Below are positions 16,042 to 25,242 of a stretch of DNA of 56,017 nucleotides, piece by piece (position 1 is the stretch's first letter; every line of letters starts with the position of its first letter). This DNA is from Longimicrobiaceae bacterium (GTDB lineage: Bacteria; Gemmatimonadota; Gemmatimonadetes; Longimicrobiales; Longimicrobiaceae). The position numbers were made by a program, and so were the translations under genes. The notes beneath the pieces are model-generated. The model saw only the letters and a list, made by a program, of their open reading frames with translations. It ran no database searches and was not told the DNA's origin. The stretch lies in assembly GCA_036375715.1 (NCBI GenBank), contig DASVBS010000046.1, forward strand, positions 1 to 56,017, given 5' to 3'.

Positions 16042-16743
16042 TCACCCCGCCCGCGGTCGCCCCCTTTCGCGGCGCTTCTCCACCACGCGCAGAGCGGTGC
16101 TCCGCGTCTCCCCGCCGCTCCAGGCGCGGCGAGCGAGGGCCGTGGGGGAGAGCCCGGCCGGGCGGCTCGGCGAGCTCCGCTGGTCGAGCACCATGAAGTA
16201 GACCAGCTCTTTCCAGCTGGGCGAGAGCCCCACCTGCTCGGCGTACAGCGCAACGGCGTCTGCGATGCTCCGATGGTGCTCGAGCAGGTCGGCGAACTCG
16301 TGCGCGTTCTCCACGTGCGCCCAGAAGATCGCGGTCTCGGTGCGCCCGGTGTGGAACTCGACCCACTTGCGCAGCTCCAGGTTCACCCGCCCGCGCAGCC
16401 GCCGCCGGATGTGGCGCAGGGTCGAGTCCGGATCCTCCCAGCGCACCTCCCGCTTGGAGTCCGCATCCTCGGTGACCTCGATCGGGCGCGGCAACAGGCG
16501 CCGGCCGAGGGCCACGAAGACCTCCTGGGAAAGGTTCGCGGCCTCCATCGAAGTGAGCTTGTGCAGCCGCGCGTAGATATCCAGCGCCCGGCGCGGCTCC
16601 ATCTCCCCCTCGACGTGCTCCAGCAGCTCCATCGCCTGCTGAAAGTGAACCTCCATCAAGCGCTTGCGCGCGACGGCCGTGGTCAGGTCCAGCTGTCGGC
16701 GCAGCGGGACGGGAAGATTTGACGAATGGATGCTTCGGGCCAT
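16042..16743 (-). CDS. Hypothetical cytoplasmic helical protein
   Basis: 233 residues, mostly charged helices. A segment ARKRLMEVHFQQAMELLEHV (about 25-44) and a middle block RGRVNLELRKWVEFHTGRTE look like a compact helical domain. The C-terminal 45 residues are Arg/Ser-rich and disordered. No signal peptide or membrane helix and no family recognised. The codon pattern and domain-like core make it a better candidate than the longer overlapping open frame in the same region. Confidence 0.65.
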   Translation of the reverse strand: MARSIHSSNLPVPLRRQLDLTTAVARKRLMEVHFQQAMELLEHVEGEMEPRRALDIYARLHKLTSMEAANLSQEVFVALGRRLLPRPIEVTEDADSKREVRWEDPDSTLRHIRRRLRGRVNLELRKWVEFHTGRTETAIFWAHVENAHEFADLLEHHRSIADAVALYAEQVGLSPSWKELVYFMVLDQRSSPSRPAGLSPTALARRAWSGGETRSTALRVVEKRRERGRPRAG

Positions 16744-17029
16744 GCCTCTGGGGAGTGAATCGGGTGGGGAACCTCACCTCGGTTCCGGTCCGGTGCTCGC
16801 GCGCCGGCGGGGCGTGTCCACTGAGTATCGGAACCTCCCATCGGATACTTTCGCGGCGGCACCCGACCGAAACCGTCTCCCTGACAAGCGACGGCGCGGG
16901 CGGAAGCGAGCCTGGCGACTTTTCGCCCGCCGACCCGCCTCACCCGCGCCACCAGGCCACGCCGCGCCACCCGCCCGCTACGTGCTGATTACGCGCGTGA
17001 TCGCGCTCCGCTGCTCGCCCGCTGCAGGC

Positions 17030-17527
17030 TCAACCCGCGTAGGCGCGCCGCAGCTCCCCGATGTCGATCTTCTTCATCTTCAACATTGCTTCCATCGCCC
17101 GTTCCGCCCCCGGAGACATGGGGTCTTTCAGCATCTCTCCCATCCCGGTGGGCACCACCTGCCAGGAGACTCCGAAGCGGTCCTTCAGCCAGCCGCACTG
17201 CTGGGCAGCGGGATCGCCGCCCGCGGTCAGCCGGTCCCAGTAGTAGTCGATCTCCTCCTGTGTCTCGCACAGGATCTGAAGCGAGATCGCCTCGTTGAAG
17301 GTGAAGCTGGGTCCGCCGTTGAGAGCCGTGAACTGCAGGCCATCCAGCTCGAAGTCGACGGTCATGACGCTGCCTGGCTCGCGCCCGTGGATCTCCTGCC
17401 CGGCCTTGCCGTAGCGGACGATCTCGCGGATGCGCGAGTTCGGGAAGATGTCGACGTAGTAGTTCGCGGCCTCCTCGGCCTGGTCGGAGAACCAGAGGCA
17501 TGGTGCGATGCGGCTGGAAACGCTCAT
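17030..17527 (-). CDS. VOC-superfamily protein, PhnB-like
   Basis: 165 residues of the vicinal-oxygen-chelate fold, in the subgroup often labelled '3-demethylubiquinone-9 3-methyltransferase domain' or PhnB-like. Typical elements are the N-terminal ARIAPCLWFSDQAEEAANYY-like strand-helix (about residues 6-25), IFPNSRI, and the C-terminal WQVVPTGMGEML and RAMEAMLKMKKIDI segments. Members bind small hydrophobic ligands or metals, and the substrate is unknown. The gap 16744-17029 upstream of the neighbouring gene shows nothing recognisable. Confidence 0.88.
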   Translation of the reverse strand: MSVSSRIAPCLWFSDQAEEAANYYVDIFPNSRIREIVRYGKAGQEIHGREPGSVMTVDFELDGLQFTALNGGPSFTFNEAISLQILCETQEEIDYYWDRLTAGGDPAAQQCGWLKDRFGVSWQVVPTGMGEMLKDPMSPGAERAMEAMLKMKKIDIGELRRAYAG

Positions 17528-17660
17528 GGATGCCTTCCGCGTGAGGGTGGGTTGACGCAGCCGGCCGGCGCGCGCGGCTGTCGTTCATCCACGCGTCGAA
17601 GAAGGTGGAAGCATTTCGACATCCATCTGCAGGGAGGCGATGCGGATGGCTGTGCTCCGA

Positions 17661-18374
17661 TCAGGGGCGGGTTTTCAGCGAGGTTTCAGGAAGGGGTGAG
17701 CGAGCGTGCAGCATTGCCTCGCTGCTGCGCTGGTCCAGAAGCTTCTCCAGGAACTCGACCTGTTGCTGGAGGCGCTCCACGTCCGCCTGCAACTGGTCGA
17801 CGGCAGCCTCGAGCTGCTCGATCCTGCCGGGGGCGGGCGGTGCCGGTGGAGACAGCCGCGCCACCTTCGACACGATGCCGGAGAAGCCCGGCAGCGTGGC
17901 CACCGTGGTGAGCCCCGGGATCCAGGCGAGTGATTCGACCTCCGGCGGCAGGGGAGCGAGCGCATTCTGCGGCGCGAGCGGCGTCAGCGCGGCGCTGAAC
18001 CGCACGGCATCCTTCTTCGGAATCCGAATCCGGACCCGTCGCCCGGCGCTCTCCACCAGGATCTGGTAGCTGCGAACGCGCGGTCCGTGCTCCAGACGCG
18101 AGATCTGATCGCGGCGCACCTCCACCTGCCGGCGCGCGTAGCGCTCCTGTAGGATACAGAGAAGGCGCTCATCCGTGGCGACCACCAGCCAGCGTCGTGC
18201 CGGGCGCAGGCGCGGACGGCGGGAGAGAAGCAGCTTGCCGAGCACGAGCCCGCGAATGCGCTCCTCCGCTTCGAGCACGTGGGGCAGCGTCCGGAACTCG
18301 CGCAGCTCCCACCAGTGTTCACCTTCGCCGATCTCTCTGAGCTGCGCGTCGATGGCGCCGCGGTCCACTGGCAT
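17661..18374 (-). CDS. Putative bacterial PH-like domain protein with C-terminal coiled coil
   Basis: 237 residues. Residues about 35-130 contain a strand-rich block (RRWLVVATDERLLCILQE, then RRDQISRLEHGPRVRSYQIL) that resembles YokE-like bacterial PH domains, though I am not certain. After a Pro-rich linker, residues about 195-228 form a clear leucine-heptad coiled coil (IEQLEAAVDQLQADVERLQQ), suggesting oligomerisation. No signal peptide. The neighbour upstream is the Cys-rich protein gene at 18396-18629, oriented the same way. Confidence 0.65.
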   Translation of the reverse strand: MPVDRGAIDAQLREIGEGEHWWELREFRTLPHVLEAEERIRGLVLGKLLLSRRPRLRPARRWLVVATDERLLCILQERYARRQVEVRRDQISRLEHGPRVRSYQILVESAGRRVRIRIPKKDAVRFSAALTPLAPQNALAPLPPEVESLAWIPGLTTVATLPGFSGIVSKVARLSPPAPPAPGRIEQLEAAVDQLQADVERLQQQVEFLEKLLDQRSSEAMLHARSPLPETSLKTRP

Positions 18375-18395
18375 CTCTGTCTCTGAAATGGGGCG

Positions 18396-18629
18396 TCAGA
18401 CGTGATCTACCGCCGCCTCGACTCCCTCATGCCGGGCGCAGTGCGCGCAGCAGTAGAAGGTTCCGTTCGCCTCGATCCCGTGCCCGGTGATCTTGACGCC
18501 GCAGTGGTTGCAGACCGGGGCCAGCTTGTGAATCGCGCACTCGAAGCTGTCGAATACGTGGCGATTCCCGGCGGTGATCACCTCGAAGGAGAGGTAGTAG
18601 TCGTTGCCGCAGACCTCACAACTGGCCAT
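18396..18629 (-). CDS. Small cysteine-rich zinc-ribbon protein
   Basis: 77 residues with four Cys pairs or near pairs: CEVCGN, FECAIH, CNHCGV and CCAHCARHEG. This is the arrangement of a two-site zinc-binding protein sometimes annotated as prokaryotic metallothionein-like. Closely similar short proteins are common in Actinobacteria and related high-GC phyla, with no proven role. ATG at 18629 is fixed by an AGGAGG site. It is transcribed toward the PH-like gene, 21 bases from its start. Confidence 0.8.
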   Translation of the reverse strand: MASCEVCGNDYYLSFEVITAGNRHVFDSFECAIHKLAPVCNHCGVKITGHGIEANGTFYCCAHCARHEGVEAAVDHV

Positions 18630-18936
18630 GACGACCTCCTGGTAGGGGAGATAACGACGCCGGATCAGGAGTCTGCATTGATCGCACCATAGGGGGCGGC
18701 GGTACGGGGTTCGCCGAACCGCAAGATGAATTTCAGTGCGATGCGCGGCAAGCCGCCTCTCCCCAGTAGTCGCTCGACACCATCGCCACGTCACCACTCG
18801 ACCTGCGCTCGCGCGCCGGCAGAGTTCTGGCGTGAGTCTTGACGCGAGCCGATGGGCGAAATCGAGCTGGATCCGCCGCAGCACGCCGGCTCCGCGGCCA
18901 TCCGGCCCTCACTCGAAATCAGCGAGGAGGTGCATC
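18630..18936. other. Divergent intergenic region between the Zn-ribbon and lipoprotein genes
   Basis: 307 bases. The open frame over part of it is a continuation of the downstream lipoprotein frame and is not convincing as coding. It should hold promoters for both directions; no strong hexamers are visible. The last bases include the GAGGAGG site that sets the GTG start at 18937. Confidence 0.45.
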
Positions 18937-19335
18937 GTGCGCTTTTCGCTCCTACTCACCGTGGCCGTGCTGCTGGTGGCGGCGTGCTCTCCTTTCCGCC
19001 GGTCCAACCCGAACGACGTGACGGTGTGTGTAATCAACAACACCGTGATGGGAACGCTACGAGTGTGGAGCGACGTCTTCGGTCGCACGCACAACGTGCC
19101 GAGCGGTGATCGCCAGTGCAGCCGCGTGGGAAGTGGCGGAGGCGAGGTCCGGCTCTATGCCGAGACGATCGGCGGGGGTATCGAGGGACCAGCCCGTGGA
19201 GTCGCAGTCGTGCCCAATCGCCCCGGTGAATGCTGGCTGTGGGACTTCCGGGGGTTCAACGACAACGGCAACCTGGTTCCCTGCGAGTTCGAGCGGAACC
19301 GGGATCGCGGCGGAGATCAGAACCAGGAAGGATAG
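18937..19335 (+). CDS. Four-cysteine lipoprotein, paralogue of 42882-43277
   Basis: 132 residues. The signal peptide ends in a lipobox (LLVAAC, Cys at about residue 17). The mature domain has conserved features shared with the protein encoded at 42882-43277: VTVCVINNT, a GTLRVW strand, an 'R.CSRV' Cys, YAETIGGGIEGP, CWLWD and VPCEF. Four Cys in the domain suggest two disulfides. The fold looks like a small beta-sandwich. I do not recognise the family. GTG start at 18937 follows GAGGAGG. It is convergent with the GH43 gene, 24 bases away. Confidence 0.75.
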   Translation: MRFSLLLTVAVLLVAACSPFRRSNPNDVTVCVINNTVMGTLRVWSDVFGRTHNVPSGDRQCSRVGSGGGEVRLYAETIGGGIEGPARGVAVVPNRPGECWLWDFRGFNDNGNLVPCEFERNRDRGGDQNQEG

Positions 19336-19359
19336 CGCCGGGGTGGAGACGGGCCGCCC

Positions 19360-20397
19360 TCACTCGGGTGGAGAGAGCGGCTCCTCGGCCACCGGCCAGC
19401 CATCCTCCTTCCAGGTGAGCGGCCGGATCTGCAGCTTCGAGCGGCCCTCGTCCTCCGCATCGTAAAAGTGGTGGACGAGGTAGTACTGCTCGCCTTCCTG
19501 CAGGATCGAGTTGTGCCCCGGCCCCCGCACCCGTCCCATCGACGAAAGCAGCACCTCTCCCCCGCCGCTCAGCATCGGCTCGCCGCGCTCGTCCTCGTAG
19601 GGTCCGGTGATCTGCTTGGAGCGCCCGACCCGGATGTTGTAACTGCTGCGGATGCCGCGGCAACACATGTCGTACGAGGCGAAAAGGTAGTAGTACTCCC
19701 CGCGGCGCACGATGAACGGCGCCTCCAGCGCCTGCCGGTTGTTCGGCCCCTGTGTCACCGCCGGCCCCCGACGTGACGCGACCGAATAGAGAGTCGTGTC
19801 CGTCTCTGAGAGCAGGCCGGTCGTCGGGTCGACCCGGCGCATCTTGATCCCGCCCCAGAACGATCCCCAGCTCAGCCACGGTTGACCGTCCGCGTCGAGC
19901 GCAAGGTTGGGATCGATCGCGTTGAAGGTGCTCACGCCGGGCTCGGAGGTCACCACCGGGCCGTGGTTCTCCCAGCGATAACGCGGGTCCAGCGGATCGA
20001 GCGTCACGTTGGTCGCCAGACCGATCGCCGAGCGCTGGCTACCGAAGCTGGAGACCGAGTAGTAGAGATGGTAGCGATCGTTGAAGTAGGAGATGTCGGG
20101 CGCCCAGAGGCTGCCGCGTGACTCGGGAACGACCTCGCGGATCCACGCTGGCGCCTCCTGGAACACCCGACCGGCGTCCTCCCACGTCACGAGGTCCTCG
20201 GACCGCTTGATGGGAATGCCCCGCCCGGTCGAGAAGATGTAGTAGGTGTCGCCCGCCTTGATGATGGCGGGATCGTGCACCCGAATGTCGCCCCGCTGGG
20301 CCGCGAGGGGCGCCGCTCCGGCGGAGGAGAGCAGGACCAGCGCTGCCAGAATCGACCACACACTCGCGCGTGAGGCCGAACACAGGCGCGGCCTCAT
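19360..20397 (-). CDS. Glycoside hydrolase family 43, endo-1,5-alpha-L-arabinanase-like
   Basis: 345-residue secreted enzyme. A signal peptide (hydrophobic stretch about residues 13-30) precedes a five-bladed propeller. The GH43 catalytic triad is visible: base Asp42 (VHDPAIIKAGD), pKa-modulating Asp162 (AIDPNLALD) and acid Glu225 (QALEAPFIV). The block CCRGIRSSYNIRVGRS is typical of the arabinanase subgroup. It should cleave alpha-1,5-linked arabinan or arabinose side chains in the periplasm or outside the cell. Its start overlaps the stop of the dehydratase gene by 4 bases, so the two are cotranscribed. Confidence 0.92.
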   Translation of the reverse strand: MRPRLCSASRASVWSILAALVLLSSAGAAPLAAQRGDIRVHDPAIIKAGDTYYIFSTGRGIPIKRSEDLVTWEDAGRVFQEAPAWIREVVPESRGSLWAPDISYFNDRYHLYYSVSSFGSQRSAIGLATNVTLDPLDPRYRWENHGPVVTSEPGVSTFNAIDPNLALDADGQPWLSWGSFWGGIKMRRVDPTTGLLSETDTTLYSVASRRGPAVTQGPNNRQALEAPFIVRRGEYYYLFASYDMCCRGIRSSYNIRVGRSKQITGPYEDERGEPMLSGGGEVLLSSMGRVRGPGHNSILQEGEQYYLVHHFYDAEDEGRSKLQIRPLTWKEDGWPVAEEPLSPPE

Positions 20398-21599
20398 ACG
20401 CCCTCCCGCCCCCTCGACCGCGGCGCGGGCGTCCCCGCCTCTGGAGCGCCGCCCTGGCGCCGGTGCCACTCCTCGCGAAAGAGATCGAAGTGATAGCTCT
20501 GCATGGGGTGTTCGCGGATGAAATCCTCGTTCAGCTCCACTCCCAACCCGGGCCCGCCGGGAATCGGGAAGTAGCCGTCCACCACTTCGGGGTAGCCCGG
20601 CCCGGTGGCCGCCTGCTTCACCCACGGATCGACGAAGTCGTTGAAGTGCTCCTGGATGCGGAAGTTGGTAGTACAGGCGGCAAGGTGCAGGCAGGCGGCG
20701 GTGCTCAGAGGTCCGCCCACGTTATGAGGCGCGAAGGTGACGTAGTGGGCCTCCGCCATCGCCGCGATCTTCTTCCCCTCCAGTAGCCCGCACGACTGGG
20801 TGATGTCAGTCTGCAAAACGTCCACGCAGCCCCGCTCGAGCAGGTCCCTGACCTCGTAGCGGGTGTGGACGCGCTCCCCCGTGGCGATAGGGATGCGGAT
20901 CTTCCTCGCCGCCCTGGCGAGCGCGTCGGCGTTGTCGGGAGGCACGGGCTCCTCGATCCAGCTCGGCTCGAAGGGGGCGAGCTGGCGGGCAATGGAGGCG
21001 GCCGCCGCCGGGCTGAAGCGTCCGTGCATCTCGATCAGGATCTCCACGTCCGGCCCCACCGCATCCCGCACCGCCTCCACCAGCGAGGTCGCCAGCCGCG
21101 CCTCCCGGCGCTCCAGCTCGTAGAAGCCGGCGCCGAAGGGGTCGAGCTTCAGCGCGCGATAGCCCCGCTCCACCACGCGCTGGGCTGCCGCGTGGAACTC
21201 CTCCGGGGTCCTCTCGACCGTATACCAGCCGTTCGCGTAGGCCTTGATGCGGTCGCGGACGGCGCCTCCGAGGAGGCGATATACCGGCTGGCCGAGCGCT
21301 TTACCCATGAGATCCCAGCAGGCCATCTCCACCAGGGCGATCCCCATTCCGGCGATGTCGGCGACGCGGGCGAAATCCCCGTGAAACATGCGGTGAACGA
21401 GCCGCTCCACGTCAAAAGGATCGCTGCCGATCACGTAGCGTCCGCTCGCGGCCGCCAGGTAGGCGAGCACCGCTTCGGTGCGGTTCACGCTGCGCGCTTC
21501 GGAGACTCCCGTGAGGCCTTCGTCGGTCTCCAGCTTCAGGAACACGAGGTTTCGCCAGGGGGTGCCGAGCACCAGGGGAACCACGTTCGTGATGATCAT
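20394..21599 (-). CDS. Mandelate racemase/muconate lactonizing family, sugar-acid (galactonate-type) dehydratase
   Basis: 401 residues, full length for enolase-superfamily acid-sugar dehydratases. The capping domain ends near AYANGW. The barrel shows the LKLDPFG strand, an EMHGRF motif (first metal-ligand strand), WIEEPVPPDN and ATGERVHTRYE (further acidic ligands), and APHNVGGPLSTAA with the C-terminal His. This pattern is nearest to D-galactonate dehydratases and their relatives, which make 2-keto-3-deoxy-galactonate. A KDGal kinase occurs at 39904-40926. Exact substrate is not proven. ATG 21599 is chosen because the conserved N terminus begins there; the upstream frame extension is not conserved-looking. 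Confidence 0.85.
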   Translation of the reverse strand: MIITNVVPLVLGTPWRNLVFLKLETDEGLTGVSEARSVNRTEAVLAYLAAASGRYVIGSDPFDVERLVHRMFHGDFARVADIAGMGIALVEMACWDLMGKALGQPVYRLLGGAVRDRIKAYANGWYTVERTPEEFHAAAQRVVERGYRALKLDPFGAGFYELERREARLATSLVEAVRDAVGPDVEILIEMHGRFSPAAAASIARQLAPFEPSWIEEPVPPDNADALARAARKIRIPIATGERVHTRYEVRDLLERGCVDVLQTDITQSCGLLEGKKIAAMAEAHYVTFAPHNVGGPLSTAACLHLAACTTNFRIQEHFNDFVDPWVKQAATGPGYPEVVDGYFPIPGGPGLGVELNEDFIREHPMQSYHFDLFREEWHRRQGGAPEAGTPAPRSRGREGV

Positions 21600-21806
21600 G
21601 AGGCGACGGTTGGAGGTTGCGATCCCCGGGAAGGGCGGCGTGGACGACAACAGACTACGTCCGGAAGGTGACGATCGCGTGCCCATGAAAAGGAACCGCC
21701 GGACAAGCTGAACTTGCAGCGGCCACGCCGCCAGCGCTATCGTGCGGGCGCGGCGCCTCTCCCACACGGGCGCCTCGTTCGTCATCCACTCCGCTTACCC
21801 ACCAGA

Positions 21807-24800
21807 ATGAGGACCACCGTGCAGCAAGTCAGCCGCAAGGCACGGTTCGGCGTACGCGCCGGCGCCGGGCTCTTTCTGAGCTTTCTCCTGGGCACTGCCT
21901 GTACCGGCTCCGATGCGGAGCGGCAGGGAATGGCCCCGGTCGAGGAGGTCCCACCCTTCGAAGCCTCCGTGGTCACCCTCGATTCCCCCCAGGCCGCGCA
22001 GGCGGCCGCCGCAGCGGAACAGGCGGTGAACGCACAGGTGGCCGACGGACTGGAGCTGAGCCTCTGGGCGTCCGAGCAGCTCATTGCCGATCCGATCGCC
22101 ATCTCCATCGATAGTCTGGGACGAGCCTTCGTGACCCGGACGAGCCGCACGGATCAGGCGGAGATCGATATCCGCGGGCACCAGGACTGGATGGTGGAGT
22201 CGATCACCTTCACCGATGTCGAGGACAAGCGCCGGTTCTACATGCGCGAGCTCGCGCCCGAGCGCAGCGCGGAGAACGAGTGGCTCGAGGACTACAACGG
22301 CGACGGGTCGCGGGATTGGCGCGATCTCACCGTCCACAAGGAGAGCGTCTACCGCCTCGAGGACCGCAACGGAGACGGCGTCGCCGACTTCTCCCAGAAG
22401 GTCATCGAGGGCTTCAACGACGTGATCTCCGACGTCGCGCATGGCATCCTCGCCTACGACGACCAGCTCATCCTCACCCTCTCGCCCGACATCTGGCGCC
22501 TGCGCGACGAGGACGGCGACGGGGTGATGGATACCCGACAATCCATCGCCCACGGTTCGGGTATTCACATCGGCTTCGGTGGCCACGGCCTCTCGAGCCC
22601 GGTGATCGGCCCGGACGGCAGGCTCTACTGGAAGATGGGCGACCTCGGCCTCAGCTACACCACTCCGGAGGGGGAACGCCTCGTCAACACCAACAGCGGC
22701 GCCATCATCCGGGCGGAGCCCGACGGCAGCAACATGGAGCTGTTTGCGACCGGGCTGCGCAACCCGCAGGAGTTCGCCTTCGACAAGTACGGCAACCTCA
22801 TCTCGGTGGACAATGACGGCGATCACCCGGGTGAGTCGGAGCGGGTGGTCTACATCACCCAGGGCTCCGACGCCGGCTGGCGGATCAACTGGCAGTTCGG
22901 TAAGTACGTCGATCCGGACAACAACACCTACAAGGTCTGGATGGACGAGGGGCTGTACCGCCCGCGTTTCGAGGGCCAGGCGGCCTACATCACCCCGCCC
23001 ATCGCCTCGTATCATCCGGGTCCGTCGGGCTTCGCCTACAACCCGGGTACGGCGCTGAGCGACGAGTGGGATGACCACTTCTTCGTCACCATCTTCCCGG
23101 GCTCGCCCAGCAACGCCCGCGTCAACGGCTTCACGCTGGAGCCGAAGGGGGCCGGCTTTGAGCTCGGCGAGGACAAAGAGGTGGTGCGCGGCGTCCTCTC
23201 TGTCGGCATCAATTTCGGGCCCGACGGCGCCCTCTATCTGACGGACTGGACCAACGGGTGGGCGCCGAATGACAGCGGCCGCGTCTGGAAGCTGGATACC
23301 CCGGCCACCGCGAATTCGGAGATTCGCCGGCAGACGCAGCAGCTCATCGCCGAGCCGTTCACCGACCGGCCAACCAACGAGCTGGTGCAGCTCCTCGAGC
23401 ACGAGGATATGCGGGTGCGCCTGAAGGCCCAGTTCCACCTGGTGGACCGCGGCGCGGCGGAGGAGCTGCTCGCAGTGGCGAACGAGTCGGACAACCAGCT
23501 CGCCCGCATCCACGCCCTGTGGGGCATCGGACAGCTCTCCCGTCGCGATTTGTCGCACGCGCAGAAGCTCGTGCCTTTCCTGCAGGACGACGACGGGGAG
23601 ATACGGGCCCAGGCGGCCAAGCTGTTGGGAGACGTCCGCTATGCGGAGGCCGCAGACCAGCTCGTCGCCCTGCTCGCCGACCCGGCACCGCGCGCCCGGT
23701 TCTTTGCCGCGGAGGCGCTGGGGCGCATCGGTTACCGCCCGGCGGTGCAGCCCATCGTGCAGATGCTCGCCGAGAATGACGGCGAGGACGTCTACCTCCG
23801 CCAGGCCGGCGCGACCGCCCTGGCGCGCATCGGTGACGCGAATGCGCTCGCGGCACTGGCGGACCATCCGTCGCGCGCGGTGAGGGTGGCGGCGGTCATC
23901 GCCCTGCGGCGGATGAAGGATCCTGCGATCGCCCGCTTCATGCAGGACGAGGATGAGTACGTGGTCACGGAGGCGGCGCGGGCGATCAACGACGACGGCG
24001 GCATCGAGGGGGCGCTCCCGGCGCTGGCCGCCGCGCTAGAGGAAACCCGGTTCACCAGCGAGCCGCTCCTGCGGCGGGCGATCAACGCCAACCTGCGGTT
24101 GGGCAGCGCCGAGGCCGCCCAGCGCGTCGCCGACTACGCCCTGCGGACAGACGCGCCGGACTCCCTCCGCGCCGAGGCGGTGGCGGTGCTCGGTGTCTGG
24201 CCCGCCCCGTCGATCCTCGACCGGGTAGACGGCTATCACATCGGTGCGGTGCAGCGGGACACCTCCATCGCGCGCGATGCCCTCACCCGCCTGATCGAGC
24301 CGCTCTTCGATTCCGGCAACGCCGTGATCGAGGTGGCGCTCGCCGAAGCGATCGGCCGCCTGGGGGTGATCGAGGCGGCCCCGCAGCTGCTGACCAAGGC
24401 GCAGTCCGGAGAGACACTCGAAGTCCGGATCGCCGCCATCGAGGCGCTGCAGCGGCTGGGAGATCCGCGGCTCGGCGACGCCGTTCGCACGGCGCTGACG
24501 GACGAGGAGACGCGCGTCCGGATGGCCGCGCTGACCGCTCTGACCGAGGCGAACCTCCCTGAGGATACCAAGGTGGAGCTGCTCACCTCGGTGGTACGCG
24601 AGGGGGGCGTTGCGGAGAAGCAGGCGGCGCTCGCGGCGCTCGGCGAGCTCGAGGGGGAGAGCGCCCGAGAGGCGCTCACACAGCTCGTCAACGATCTGAT
24701 CGCGGGCCGGGTGGACCCGGGGATCCAGCTCGACGTGGCCGAGGCAGCTCGGGCGACCGGGCACCAGCCCTTGATCGCGCAGTTGGACCAGTACGACGCC

Positions 24801-25145
24801 GAGCGAAAGGCGAGCGGCGATCCGCTCGTCGAATACGGGGACGCGTTGCACGGCGGGGATGCCCGCGCGGGCCAGCGGGTCGTCTTCCAGAATCCCGCTG
24901 CGCAGTGTACCCGTTGCCACAGCATCACCGGCAACGCGGCGGGGGCTAACGTCGGACCCCCGTTGCGCGGGGTGGCCTCCAGGCTGAGCCGGCAGCAGCT
25001 GCTCGAGGCGCTCGTTGCTCCGAGTGCGAGGATCGCTCCCGGGTTCGGCACGGAGGGCTCGCCTTCCGCGATGCCTCCGATGGGCCAGATCCTCACCCGG
25101 CGCGAGATCCGCGACGTGGTGGAGTTCCTGAGCCAGCTTCAATAG
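21807..25145 (+). CDS. Large lipoprotein: beta-propeller dehydrogenase domain, HEAT repeats and cytochrome c (PVC-type)
   Basis: 1112 residues. The signal peptide ends LLGTACTG (lipobox). Residues about 60-500 form a glucose/sorbosone-dehydrogenase-like propeller (for example NSGAIIRAEPDGSNMELFA and NPQEFAFDKYGNLISVDND). Residues about 525-1000 are a run of HEAT-like repeats (VRLKAQFHLVD, IRAQAAKLLGDVRYAEA, VRVAAVIALRRM and others). The C terminus carries one haem site, CTRCH at residues 1034-1038. This architecture matches the 'PVC-type haem-binding CxxCH protein' family common in Planctomycetota and Verrucomicrobiota. A role in periplasmic sugar oxidation with electron transfer to its own haem is likely. 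It is divergent from the GH43/dehydratase operon. Confidence 0.88.
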   Translation: MRTTVQQVSRKARFGVRAGAGLFLSFLLGTACTGSDAERQGMAPVEEVPPFEASVVTLDSPQAAQAAAAAEQAVNAQVADGLELSLWASEQLIADPIAISIDSLGRAFVTRTSRTDQAEIDIRGHQDWMVESITFTDVEDKRRFYMRELAPERSAENEWLEDYNGDGSRDWRDLTVHKESVYRLEDRNGDGVADFSQKVIEGFNDVISDVAHGILAYDDQLILTLSPDIWRLRDEDGDGVMDTRQSIAHGSGIHIGFGGHGLSSPVIGPDGRLYWKMGDLGLSYTTPEGERLVNTNSGAIIRAEPDGSNMELFATGLRNPQEFAFDKYGNLISVDNDGDHPGESERVVYITQGSDAGWRINWQFGKYVDPDNNTYKVWMDEGLYRPRFEGQAAYITPPIASYHPGPSGFAYNPGTALSDEWDDHFFVTIFPGSPSNARVNGFTLEPKGAGFELGEDKEVVRGVLSVGINFGPDGALYLTDWTNGWAPNDSGRVWKLDTPATANSEIRRQTQQLIAEPFTDRPTNELVQLLEHEDMRVRLKAQFHLVDRGAAEELLAVANESDNQLARIHALWGIGQLSRRDLSHAQKLVPFLQDDDGEIRAQAAKLLGDVRYAEAADQLVALLADPAPRARFFAAEALGRIGYRPAVQPIVQMLAENDGEDVYLRQAGATALARIGDANALAALADHPSRAVRVAAVIALRRMKDPAIARFMQDEDEYVVTEAARAINDDGGIEGALPALAAALEETRFTSEPLLRRAINANLRLGSAEAAQRVADYALRTDAPDSLRAEAVAVLGVWPAPSILDRVDGYHIGAVQRDTSIARDALTRLIEPLFDSGNAVIEVALAEAIGRLGVIEAAPQLLTKAQSGETLEVRIAAIEALQRLGDPRLGDAVRTALTDEETRVRMAALTALTEANLPEDTKVELLTSVVREGGVAEKQAALAALGELEGESAREALTQLVNDLIAGRVDPGIQLDVAEAARATGHQPLIAQLDQYDAERKASGDPLVEYGDALHGGDARAGQRVVFQNPAAQCTRCHSITGNAAGANVGPPLRGVASRLSRQQLLEALVAPSARIAPGFGTEGSPSAMPPMGQILTRREIRDVVEFLSQLQ

Positions 25146-25180
25146 CGCGGGGCAGCGTTGCTGGCACCAGGAGTAAATCG

Positions 25181-25212
25181 CGAAGCCCCGGCGGGCACCC
25201 GCCGGGGCTTCG
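25181..25212. terminator. Strong bidirectional hairpin terminator
   Basis: Perfect 15-bp stem: 25181-25195 against 25198-25212, with only two bases between the arms (effective loop of four). It lies between the convergent genes ending at 25145 (plus) and 25243 (minus). No long T run follows on either strand, but stem strength and position support a shared terminator. Confidence 0.75.
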
Positions 25213-25242
25213 AATCGCCAGTGCCGCTGGCGTTTGGACGGG

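Noticed and set aside
15578-16777. 399-codon minus-strand open frame
   Set aside because: It overlaps the better domain-like 233-residue frame at 16042-16743 and the membrane-protein 3' end. The product is low complexity.
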